Shown here piece by piece: positions 1 through 5,079 of a DNA stretch of 5,079 nt. The stretch spans positions 1 through 5,079 of the forward strand of contig JAUWBY010000178.1 of the NCBI GenBank assembly GCA_030609605.1. Direction: 5' to 3'. Positions within the stretch are counted from its first letter, which is position 1; each line of letters begins with the position of its first letter. Under the pieces are notes generated by a model. The model had not been told where the DNA came from. It saw only the letters and a list, made by a program, of their open reading frames with translations, and made no database searches. Source of the stretch: Candidatus Eiseniibacteriota bacterium. Its GTDB lineage: Bacteria; Joyebacterota; Joyebacteria; Joyebacterales; Joyebacteraceae. The translations under genes and the position numbers were made by a program.

Positions 1-1
1 G

Positions 2-64
2 CCCGAGTTCGATGTGATCGAGATGGAGAAAGACCCCGGCTGTCCTGCCTGCCGGGGCCTCTGA
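2..64 (+). CDS. C-terminal end of a probable ThiF/MoeB/HesA-family adenylyltransferase (partial)
   Basis: Only the last 20 codons and a TGA stop are present; the gene starts left of the window. The tail reads PEFDVIEMEKDPGCPACRGL. A charged segment followed by DPGCPACRG resembles the C-terminal second half of the zinc-binding Cys4 site in E1-like enzymes (ThiF, MoeB, HesA), which typically end in a 'dp.CPvCg' pattern. Members of that family adenylate the C-terminal Gly-Gly of small sulfur-carrier proteins for thiamine, molybdopterin or related sulfur transfer. The assignment rests on one short motif, so any other protein ending in a CxxC zinc knuckle remains possible. It converges on the minus-strand ATPase gene, with 31 bp between the two stop codons. 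Confidence 0.5.
   Translation, partial: PEFDVIEMEKDPGCPACRGL
34..57 (-). terminator. Possible weak terminator for the minus-strand ATPase gene
   Basis: A perfect 7-bp inverted repeat (CCCCGGC at 34-40, GCCGGGG at 51-57, 10-nt loop) lies 39 bp beyond the ATPase stop codon. Read on the minus strand it is followed by TCTTTCTCC, a poor but pyrimidine-rich tract. On the plus strand no T tract follows. The repeat lies inside the end of the convergent coding region and encodes its DPGCPACRG motif, so it may simply be a coding coincidence in GC-rich DNA. Confidence 0.2.
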
Positions 65-95
65 GCACACCCTCTGCTGGACTGTCATGCCTTGC

Positions 96-1241
96 TCACA
101 CGTCTCCCGCGCTCAGTTGTTCCCACTGCTGCAGATTGCAGAACGTGAGATCCAGACCGTCTACGTTCCGCGTGTAGGCATCGCCGAGCTGCGGGCTGAT
201 AATGTAGTTCTTTCCTTCGGTGTAGTTGCTGCGGAAGGCCTTCAGTCCGCGAAGCGAGAGCTTGTCGGCGTCCCACTTGCACTCGATGGCGTCGCACAAT
301 CCGCCCGCGCCCGGGATGACGAAGTCTACCTCCCGCTGCTGCTTGTCACGCCAGAAGAAGATGTCCCTGTGCCCACGGTGCGCCAGTAGTGTCTCAAGCA
401 CGACATGCTCCCAGAGAACACCACAGTCCTGTTCTCGGAGTTCGTCCCAACCGCAGAAGTGGCTGACGAATCCTGTGTCGAACCCGTACGCCTTCGGCCG
501 CCGCAGGAACTCCTGCCTTCCTCCGGCGTGGTAGGGCCGGACCAGGAGTGCAACGTGCGTTACCTCGAGGATGTCGAGGTAGCTCCCGGTAGTGGGCCGG
601 CTCAGGCCACAGTGCTTTGCGAGGTTCCCCTTCTCGAGCAGGCCGCCACTCTGTCGGAGAACGCTCTCGACAAGGCGAAGGAATCCCTGTCGCTTCCCCA
701 CGTTGAAGAGTTCCGTAATGTCCCTCGCGTAGAACGAGTCTAGCCACTCCGCGAAGAACTCCGGATCCTTCTCGTCTGCGAGGAGCGGTTCCGGGAGGCC
801 ACCATGCAGCAGCCGCCTCTTGATGTCGCGCGCCCCGAACGCGTCGCACTCCCGTGCGAGGACCGGCAGCAGGTGAACATCTCGCTTCCGCCCGGTCAGA
901 CTGTCACGGAACTTCTGCGTCGCAGCCAGAGTTGACGAGCCTGTCGCCAGGATTCTGAGGTGGGGGAATTCGTCGGCCCCGATCTTGAGTACCCGGCTCG
1001 GGTCGGGAAGCTGGTGGATCTCATCAAAGATGACCACCGGTTCCGAGACCGACGCGTAGAAGCGCTCAGGGTCATCGAGGAGGCGCACGGTACTCGGCAG
1101 ATCACAGTTCAGGAAGTGGGCGTTCGCGACAGCACGCGCGAGCGTCGTCTTCCCCACCCGGCGAACCCCGGTGAGCCAAACGATGGGCGCCTTCTCCCAA
1201 GCCTGGCGGATTCTATCTGTCCAGTAGTCGCGTCTGACCAT
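96..1241 (-). CDS. AAA-family ATPase with DUF4143 C-terminal domain
   Basis: The protein has 381 residues from ATG 1241. Motifs seen are Walker A GVRRVGKT (25-32), Walker B VVIFDE (69-74), sensor TGSS (100-103), SLTGRKR (114-120) and LHGGLPEP (145-152). A helix-turn-helix-like stretch follows (about 201-226). The C-terminal part carries E283, EVDF (304-307) and ECK (320-322), the spacing of a PD-(D/E)XK-like fold that is usual for DUF4143. The family is widespread in bacteria and archaea, often as orphan genes of unknown function; nucleotide binding is clear, but the substrate is not. The frame stays open upstream to a GTG at 1301, but those 20 codons would translate the palindrome at 1251-1277. 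MVRRDYW also fits the usual MxxRDY family start, so 1241 is preferred. There is no Shine-Dalgarno before the ATG. The gene stands alone, divergent from the malic enzyme operon. Length and motifs look intact. Confidence 0.9.
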   Translation of the reverse strand: MVRRDYWTDRIRQAWEKAPIVWLTGVRRVGKTTLARAVANAHFLNCDLPSTVRLLDDPERFYASVSEPVVIFDEIHQLPDPSRVLKIGADEFPHLRILATGSSTLAATQKFRDSLTGRKRDVHLLPVLARECDAFGARDIKRRLLHGGLPEPLLADEKDPEFFAEWLDSFYARDITELFNVGKRQGFLRLVESVLRQSGGLLEKGNLAKHCGLSRPTTGSYLDILEVTHVALLVRPYHAGGRQEFLRRPKAYGFDTGFVSHFCGWDELREQDCGVLWEHVVLETLLAHRGHRDIFFWRDKQQREVDFVIPGAGGLCDAIECKWDADKLSLRGLKAFRSNYTEGKNYIISPQLGDAYTRNVDGLDLTFCNLQQWEQLSAGDV

Positions 1242-1248
1242 GAGGACC

Positions 1249-1277
1249 AATTTACATTTAGTCCGACCAAATGTAAA
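1249..1277 (-). promoter_or_regulatory. Candidate sigma-70 promoter embedded in the palindrome
   Basis: On the minus strand TTTACA (1277-1272, 5/6 match to TTGACA) is followed after exactly 17 bp by TAAATT (1254-1249, 4/6 match to TATAAT). The predicted transcription start, about 7 nt further, falls at or next to the ATG at 1241, which would give a leaderless mRNA. The absence of a Shine-Dalgarno sequence agrees with that. Because the -35 element is in one palindrome arm and the -10 overlaps the other, a protein bound to the palindrome would block it. Confidence 0.4.
1251..1277. promoter_or_regulatory. Near-perfect 27-bp palindrome, candidate operator of the ATPase gene
   Basis: The arms TTTACATTT (1251-1259) and AAATGTAAA (1269-1277) are perfect 9-bp inverted repeats. 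The 9-bp centre AGTCCGACC continues the symmetry at three of its four base pairs, so the whole element has a single mismatched pair around a central base. It is AT-rich in a GC-rich setting and ends 9 bp before the ATPase start codon. This size and symmetry fit binding by a dimeric regulator; a hairpin in RNA is the alternative. Which protein would bind is unknown; autoregulation through the ATPase's own HTH-like region is speculation. Confidence 0.6.
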
Positions 1278-1387
1278 GAGTGTTTTACGACTTGCCGTCA
1301 CCTATAAACCCCGCCCATCGCCCGCGTGCTGCCGGGTCCCACGTCCCCAGCCAGCCCAGAAACCGCCCTACACACGGCAAAAAGGTG
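1278..1387. other. Intergenic spacer with no recognised signal
   Basis: This is the central part of the divergent intergenic region (1242-1590) between the ATPase gene and the malic enzyme operon. No plausible ORF, repeat, hairpin with a T tract, or tRNA-like structure was seen here. A lone TTTAC (1284-1288) repeats part of the neighbouring palindrome arm but has no partner. Confidence 0.5.
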
Positions 1388-1415
1388 TTGATTCCACCCA
1401 CCAAGGCTGTATAAT
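1388..1415 (+). promoter_or_regulatory. Sigma-70-type promoter of the malic enzyme operon
   Basis: TTGATT (1388-1393, 4/6 match to the -35 consensus) is followed after 16 bp by a perfect TATAAT (1410-1415). The predicted start is around 1421-1423. It is the best promoter-like sequence in the window, in the right orientation for the downstream genes and inside a divergent intergenic region. The long distance to the start codon (about 170 nt) implies a substantial 5' leader. Confidence 0.65.
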
Positions 1416-1423
1416 CATCGGCT

Positions 1424-1448
1424 CGGGCAGAAGCTCGCCTTCTGCCTG
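1424..1448 (+). promoter_or_regulatory. Stem-loop at the predicted 5' end of the malic enzyme mRNA
   Basis: GGCAGAAG (1426-1433) and CTTCTGCC (1439-1446) form a perfect 8-bp stem with a 5-nt loop CTCGC. A G-U pair (1425/1447) and a C-G pair (1424/1448) extend it to 10 pairs. It begins within a few bases of the predicted transcription start. No T tract follows, so it is not an intrinsic terminator. A role in protecting the 5' end or as a regulator-binding site is inference. Confidence 0.5.
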
Positions 1449-1473
1449 TCTTGACATCAGTCCAAGAGGAGAG

Positions 1474-1493
1474 CGGGGCGCAACTTAGCCCCG
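1474..1493 (+). promoter_or_regulatory. Second leader stem-loop, preceded by a purine-rich tract
   Basis: CGGGGC (1474-1479) and GCCCCG (1488-1493) form a perfect 6-bp stem with an 8-nt loop, extendable by one G-U pair. Directly upstream lies AGAGGAGAG (1465-1473), a strong Shine-Dalgarno-like tract with no usable start codon at the right distance. The pair could be part of a folded leader or an RNA-binding-protein site. It matches no riboswitch class that I recognise. Confidence 0.35.
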
Positions 1494-1582
1494 TGCCAGA
1501 GACTGGACGGTTCGCGCCGGACGCCCCGGTACGGCCGTGTATTGGAACGTCGCGAAGGCACGACGGACCTGTTCTTCCGAGC

Positions 1583-1587
1583 AGGAG
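1583..1587 (+). promoter_or_regulatory. Ribosome binding site for malic enzyme
   Basis: AGGAG lies 3 bp before ATG 1591. The spacing is short, but this is the best match among the in-frame candidates: the GTG at 1537 has no site, and the GTG at 1648 has only a weak AGGCGG-like stretch 9 bp upstream. Confidence 0.45.
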
Positions 1588-1590
1588 CGG

Positions 1591-2985
1591 ATGTCCCACC
1601 AGGCGGCCCAAGCGGACCGGAGCAGCGAGCGAAAGGCGGATGCGCAAGTGGCAGAGAAACCGAACGTAGAGGAACTGCTGGCCAAGGCCAATAAGCCAAA
1701 CGAAGACGCGATGAGACTTCATCCCTTCTACAAGGGGAAACTGGCTGTCACACCGAAGTGCCGGATCAAGGACTTCACCGACTTCGCCATCTGGTACACA
1801 CCCGGCGTCGCGGCCGTGTGCAAGGACATCGCGGCCAACCCGGAGAAGGTCTACGAACATACCAACAAGGGCAACATGGTCGCGGTGGTCACGGACGGTA
1901 CGCGAGTCCTGGGTCTCGGCGACATCGGCCCTGAGGCCGGAATGCCCGTAATGGAAGGCAAGGCCATCCTGTTCAAGTATCTGGGCGGCGTCGACGCCTT
2001 CCCCATCTGTCTGGACACGAAAGACCCCGATGAGATCATCCAGGCCGTCAAGTGGCTGCAGCCATCCTTCGGCGGCATCAACCTCGAGGACCTCTCGAGT
2101 CCGAAGTGCTTCTATGTCCTGGACGAGCTCCGTGATCAGATGGACATACCTGTATGGCACGACGACCAGCAGGGCACCGCGGCGGTCACTCTAGCGGGGC
2201 TCGTGAACGCGCTCAAGATCGTCGGTAAGAAGATGGAGGACGTGAAGATCGCGATGATTGGCGCGGGCGCAGCGAACATCGCGATCTCGAGGGTCATGAT
2301 CTCGGCCGGGTACCCACCCGAGAACATAACCATGGTGGACATAGACGGCATACTCAACCGCAAGCGGGACGATCTCAGAGACAGCAAGGTGATCTGGCAC
2401 ATGTGTGAGATCACCAACAAGGAGGGGCGAGAGGGTGGGATCGCCGAGGCAATGGAGGGGGCGGACGTGTGTATAGCACTGTCTGCACCAGGGCCTGGGA
2501 CGATAAAGCCGGAGTGGGTGGCGTCAATGGCAAAGGACGCCGTGCTCTTCACGTGCGCGAATCCGATCCCGGAGATCTGGCCGTGGGAGGCCAAGGAGGC
2601 CGGCGCCAGAATCGTCGCTACCGGACGGTCGGATTTCCCGAACCAGGTGAACAACTCGCTCGGCTTCCCGGGCATCTTCCGCGGCGTGCTCGATGTGGGC
2701 GCCAGCACTATCACCGACGAGATGAGTATCGCGGCCGCTATGGAACTCGCGGCATGCGCCGAGGACAGAGGACTCCGCGACGACTACATCATCCCGACGA
2801 TGGACGACTGGGAGGTCTTCCCTCGCGAGGCGACGGCCGTCGGTATGAAGGCGATCGAGCAGGGCCTCGCCAGGTTCACGATGACCAAGGACGAGCTCTA
2901 CGCGAAGAGCACCGCGATCATCAAGAAGGCTCGCGAGGAAACCATCTGTCTCATGAAGAACGGTCTCATTGAGATGGGTGACTAG
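1591..2985 (+). CDS. NAD(P)-dependent malic enzyme (oxaloacetate-decarboxylating), short form
   Basis: The enzyme oxidatively decarboxylates malate to pyruvate and CO2 with a divalent metal, in the cytoplasm. The protein has 464 residues from ATG 1591. Family motifs run in order: YTPGV (69-73, catalytic Tyr69), VTDGTRVLGLGDIGP (100-114), MPVMEGKA (118-125, catalytic Lys124), GGINLED (160-166, metal ligands Glu165/Asp166), HDDQQGTA (189-196), the Rossmann loop GAGAAN (223-228), then ANPIPEI, TGRSDFPNQVNN and FPGIFRGVLDVGA. VDIDG (248-252) puts an acidic residue after the second Rossmann strand, which favours NAD over NADP, though this is not decisive. No phosphotransacetylase-like domain follows, so this is the short form. 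The start is uncertain: a GTG at 1648 gives 445 residues beginning VAEKPNVEELL, closer to typical members, and the 19 extra residues are low-complexity and polar. It is the first gene of a likely operon, 51 bp before the porin. Confidence 0.93.
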   Translation: MSHQAAQADRSSERKADAQVAEKPNVEELLAKANKPNEDAMRLHPFYKGKLAVTPKCRIKDFTDFAIWYTPGVAAVCKDIAANPEKVYEHTNKGNMVAVVTDGTRVLGLGDIGPEAGMPVMEGKAILFKYLGGVDAFPICLDTKDPDEIIQAVKWLQPSFGGINLEDLSSPKCFYVLDELRDQMDIPVWHDDQQGTAAVTLAGLVNALKIVGKKMEDVKIAMIGAGAANIAISRVMISAGYPPENITMVDIDGILNRKRDDLRDSKVIWHMCEITNKEGREGGIAEAMEGADVCIALSAPGPGTIKPEWVASMAKDAVLFTCANPIPEIWPWEAKEAGARIVATGRSDFPNQVNNSLGFPGIFRGVLDVGASTITDEMSIAAAMELAACAEDRGLRDDYIIPTMDDWEVFPREATAVGMKAIEQGLARFTMTKDELYAKSTAIIKKAREETICLMKNGLIEMGD

Positions 2986-3021
2986 CTCGGACGGTTGACC
3001 AGGGAAAACGGAGACACTCAA

Positions 3022-3028
3022 AGAGGAG
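3022..3028 (+). promoter_or_regulatory. Ribosome binding site for the porin gene
   Basis: AGAGGAG lies 8 bp before ATG 3037. It selects this start over an upstream in-frame TTG at 2995, which would put 14 charged residues ahead of the signal peptide. Confidence 0.75.
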
Positions 3029-3036
3029 ATGCGCGT

Positions 3037-4191
3037 ATGACGGGACGTTTCCAGGCAGTTGCAGTGCTCGTTGTCCTGCTTGCCATGTGCGCGCCCGCGG
3101 CCGCGGGCGTGACCACTACGTTCTACGGCTACATCAAGCTGGACGCGTCCCTTGACTTGGCCATGACCGACAAGGGCGACTTCGCGTTCATCGTGATGCC
3201 GTACGAAGAAGGCAAAGAGGACGATGAGTTCAACATGACGGCGAACCAGACCAGGCTCGGCGTGAAGCTCGACGGCGGTGGTTCGGATGCGATCGCTGTG
3301 TCCGGCCTCATCGAGTTCGACCTCTATGGAGGCGGACCCGAGAACAAGCCGAACCCCCTGATGCGCAAGGCCTACATGGAATTCAAGACCGACGTCGTCG
3401 ACATTCTGGCGGGACAGACGTCAGATATCATCTCCCCGCTCTTTCCGACGACGCTGAACTACATTGCTCTACGGAAGTCGGGCAACATCGGCTTCCGCAG
3501 GCCGCAGGTCAGGCTGTCCAAGAACGTGGAGATCGCCGACGGGACCAAGCTCTCCATCGCCGCCAGCGCGAACCGCAACATGGGCCCGGGCGAGAACGGT
3601 GAGGACGCAGGAATGCCCTCGTTCCAGGGCAGGCTCGCCGTCGGCACAAAGCTCATCGGTGACAAGCCGGCCGTGATCGGCGTCTCCGGGGTGTGGGGAC
3701 AGGAAGAGTCCGACGACTTCGATACGGACTTCGACAGGACCGGCATCAGCGTCGACGTCTCCCTTCCCCTAGGTGAGATGATTGCCGTCAAGGGCGAGTA
3801 CTTCACGGGCAAGAACCTCGCCGTGTACCTCGGCGGGATCGGTCAGGGCATCGCCACGCTGCCGCCCGAGGGGGACGAGGATGAGGAACTGGTCGAGATC
3901 GAGGCCAGTGGCTGGTGGGCACAGGTGACGATCAAGCCGGTCGAGAACTGGCAGTTCAACGTCGGCGGCGGTTCCGACGACCCGGAGTTCGACAGGGACC
4001 CCGTCGGCGACATGCTTGAGAAGAACACCACCTACTACGGCAACGCCATCTGGACGGTCGCTCCCTCCGCGATGATCGGTGTCGAGTATGCGATGTTCGA
4101 GACCGAGTACATGGTCAGAGGCGAAGAGGAAACAACCACGGAGACGTACGAGAACACCAGGCTGCAGTTGTCGTTCATGTATAAGTTCTAG
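3037..4191 (+). CDS. DcaP-like outer-membrane beta-barrel protein (porin)
   Basis: The protein has 384 residues. An N-terminal signal peptide has basic R4, a hydrophobic core at 7-17 and APAAA-G with probable cleavage after A23. The mature protein opens with TTTFYGYIKLDAS, a common first strand of porins, followed by NQTRLGVKL (70-78), the conserved AGQTSDIISPLFPTTLNY (125-142) and FRRPQVRL (153-160). Many short amphipathic strands alternate with loops. It ends ENTRLQLSFMYKF, with terminal Phe and alternating hydrophobic residues as in the outer-membrane assembly signal. The pattern fits DcaP-like/porin families, whose known members admit small carboxylates; the substrate here is inferred only from the neighbours. 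Acidic stretches at 57-65, 223-233, 278-286 and 362-370 look like exposed loops. C18 in LLAMC is not a proper lipobox. It lies between malic enzyme and acetyl-CoA synthetase genes with no terminator on either side. Confidence 0.8.
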   Translation: MTGRFQAVAVLVVLLAMCAPAAAGVTTTFYGYIKLDASLDLAMTDKGDFAFIVMPYEEGKEDDEFNMTANQTRLGVKLDGGGSDAIAVSGLIEFDLYGGGPENKPNPLMRKAYMEFKTDVVDILAGQTSDIISPLFPTTLNYIALRKSGNIGFRRPQVRLSKNVEIADGTKLSIAASANRNMGPGENGEDAGMPSFQGRLAVGTKLIGDKPAVIGVSGVWGQEESDDFDTDFDRTGISVDVSLPLGEMIAVKGEYFTGKNLAVYLGGIGQGIATLPPEGDEDEELVEIEASGWWAQVTIKPVENWQFNVGGGSDDPEFDRDPVGDMLEKNTTYYGNAIWTVAPSAMIGVEYAMFETEYMVRGEEETTTETYENTRLQLSFMYKF

Positions 4192-4211
4192 TGTAGCAGC
4201 GGTCCCCTCAA

Positions 4212-4218
4212 TAAGGAG
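4212..4218 (+). promoter_or_regulatory. Ribosome binding site for acetyl-CoA synthetase
   Basis: TAAGGAG lies 6 bp before ATG 4225, close to the ideal sequence and spacing. It fixes the start 33 bp after the porin stop codon. Confidence 0.8.
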
Positions 4219-4224
4219 AAGGAC

Positions 4225-5079
4225 ATGGCGGAAGAGAAGATCGTGAAAGAGAAGGAAGATATTCAGGTACTGCTGACCGAGAAGCGTGTGTTCGAGCCCC
4301 CGGCGGACCTGGCGGCGAACAGCAACGTCAAGGCCTGGATGGACAAGCACGGCATCAAGACCCTCGACGAGCTCCTCGAGAAGACGCAGGACATCGAGTG
4401 GTTCTGGAAGGAAATGGCCGACGAGCTCCTGGACTTCTACAAGCCCTACGACAAGGTCCTCGACTGGGATGCCCCGTGGGCCAAGTGGTTCGTGGGCGGC
4501 GAGTACAACATCGTCCACGACGCTCTCGACAAGCACATGAAGACGGCCGTGAAGGACAAGGTCTGCTTCAGGTTCGAGGGTGAGCCCGGCGAGATCAAGG
4601 AGTGGACCTACGCGGACATGTATCGCGAGGTCAACAAGCTCGCCAACGCAATGAGAAAGCTCGGCGTAGGCAAGGGCGACAGGGTTGGCCTCTACATGCC
4701 GATGCTTGTCGAGCTTCCGGTCGCCATGCTCGCGTGCGCCAAGATCGGCGCAATCCACTCAGTCGTCTTCTCCGGCTTCAGCGCGACGGCGCTCGCCGAG
4801 AGGCTCAACGACTGCGATACGAAGCTCCTCATCACGTGCGACCACTTCTGGCGCCGCGGCAACAAGGTCGCTTTGAAGCCGCAGGCCGATGATGCGATGA
4901 AGCTGTCCCCGACGGTCGAGCACTGCATCGTCTACAAGCGGACCGGCGACGAGGTGCCGTGGACCGAAGGTCGCGACCTCTGGTGGCACGAGATCACAGC
5001 CGATCAGCCCGGCGAGTGCGAGACCGAGAAGCTGGACGCGAACGATCTCCTCTACATCCTCTACACGTCCGGCACGACC
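4225..5079 (+). CDS. acs: Acetyl-CoA synthetase, AMP-forming (5' part, cut by window edge)
   Basis: The first 285 residues are present, of about 650 expected, and the frame is open to the window end. The enzyme activates acetate with ATP and CoA through acetyl-AMP in the cytoplasm. The N-terminal Acs domain is visible: WFWKEMADELLDFYKPYDKVLDW (59-81) and WFVGGEYNIVHDALDKH (88-104). The AMP-binding domain follows with WTYADMYREV (127-136), GDRVGLYMPM (151-160), the signature IGAIHSVVFSGFSATALAERL (174-194), and WRRGNK (209-214), matching the Arg-rich CoA-contact region of Acs. RDLWWHEI (250-257) precedes YTSGTT (280-285), the start of the ATP-phosphate loop. The first 20 residues are a charged extension. 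WWHE and GGEYN favour acetyl- over long-chain substrates, but propionyl-CoA synthetase or a related short-chain enzyme is possible because the substrate-pocket residues lie outside the window. It is probably co-transcribed with the porin and malic enzyme. Confidence 0.9.
   Translation, partial: MAEEKIVKEKEDIQVLLTEKRVFEPPADLAANSNVKAWMDKHGIKTLDELLEKTQDIEWFWKEMADELLDFYKPYDKVLDWDAPWAKWFVGGEYNIVHDALDKHMKTAVKDKVCFRFEGEPGEIKEWTYADMYREVNKLANAMRKLGVGKGDRVGLYMPMLVELPVAMLACAKIGAIHSVVFSGFSATALAERLNDCDTKLLITCDHFWRRGNKVALKPQADDAMKLSPTVEHCIVYKRTGDEVPWTEGRDLWWHEITADQPGECETEKLDANDLLYILYTSGTT

Noticed and set aside
87..743. Several plus-strand frames of about 100 codons opposite the ATPase gene
   Set aside because: The minus-strand frame carries intact Walker and DUF4143 motifs; these plus-strand frames show none and are shadows.
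1242..1301. Upstream GTG start (1301) for the ATPase, adding 20 residues
   Set aside because: The extra codons only translate the palindrome, and the family start pattern MxxRDY begins at 1241.
1451..1479. Perfect TTGACA (1451-1456) in the malic enzyme leader as a second promoter
   Set aside because: At 16-18 bp downstream the sequence is GC-rich (CGGGGC) with no -10-like element.
1451..1669. 72-codon frame starting at a TTG in the leader, as a leader peptide
   Set aside because: It has a weak start codon without a ribosome site at proper spacing, overlaps the malic enzyme start in another frame, and has an Arg/Pro/Ser-rich shadow-like composition.
1285..2160. 291-codon open frame on the minus strand opposite the malic enzyme
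   Set aside because: It lies antisense to a strongly conserved enzyme and runs through its promoter and leader. It has no recognisable motif. Long antisense frames are expected in GC-rich genes.
3079..3096. LLAMC in the porin signal peptide as a lipoprotein lipobox
   Set aside because: The residue before Cys is Met rather than Gly/Ala/Ser, and a standard APAAA cleavage site follows. The protein also ends like a barrel protein.
3769..4758. 329-codon open frame on the minus strand across the porin and synthetase genes
   Set aside because: It overlaps two well-supported genes and the gap between them. Its Leu/Val/Asp-rich composition is that of a reverse-frame shadow, and it has no domain motif.

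Overview
The window looks like GC-rich chromosomal DNA from a Gram-negative bacterium. The clearest sign is a secreted beta-barrel protein with a signal peptide and a C-terminal phenylalanine, which implies an outer membrane. The sequence alone does not identify the phylum. There are no RNA genes, CRISPR arrays, insertion sequences or phage genes.

Layout. Bases 2-64 are the 3' end of a plus-strand gene whose CPAC tail resembles the zinc-binding C-terminus of ThiF/MoeB/HesA-family adenylyltransferases. Converging on it is a complete minus-strand gene (96-1241) for a Walker-type ATPase of the AAA/DUF4143 family. Its start codon sits directly beside a near-perfect 27-bp palindrome (1251-1277) that also reads as a sigma-70-like promoter. 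The divergent intergenic region (1242-1590) holds that palindrome, about 110 bp with no recognised signal, a good plus-strand promoter (TTGATT-16-TATAAT, 1388-1415), and a leader of about 170 nt with two perfect-stem hairpins.

From 1591 to the right edge, three plus-strand genes follow with short gaps (51 and 33 bp), good ribosome binding sites and no visible terminator between them. They encode a malic enzyme, a DcaP-like outer-membrane porin, and an AMP-forming acetyl-CoA synthetase cut off by the window edge just inside its ATP-binding YTSGTT motif. They look like one operon: the porin could admit small organic acids, malic enzyme links malate to pyruvate, and acetyl-CoA synthetase activates acetate. 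The enzyme roles are well supported by motifs. The porin substrate and the operon are inferences.

The window contains no clear undescribed multi-gene system. The parts most worth a second look are the palindrome/promoter fused to the ATPase start, the structured leader of the malic enzyme operon, and the porin lodged between two central-carbon enzymes.
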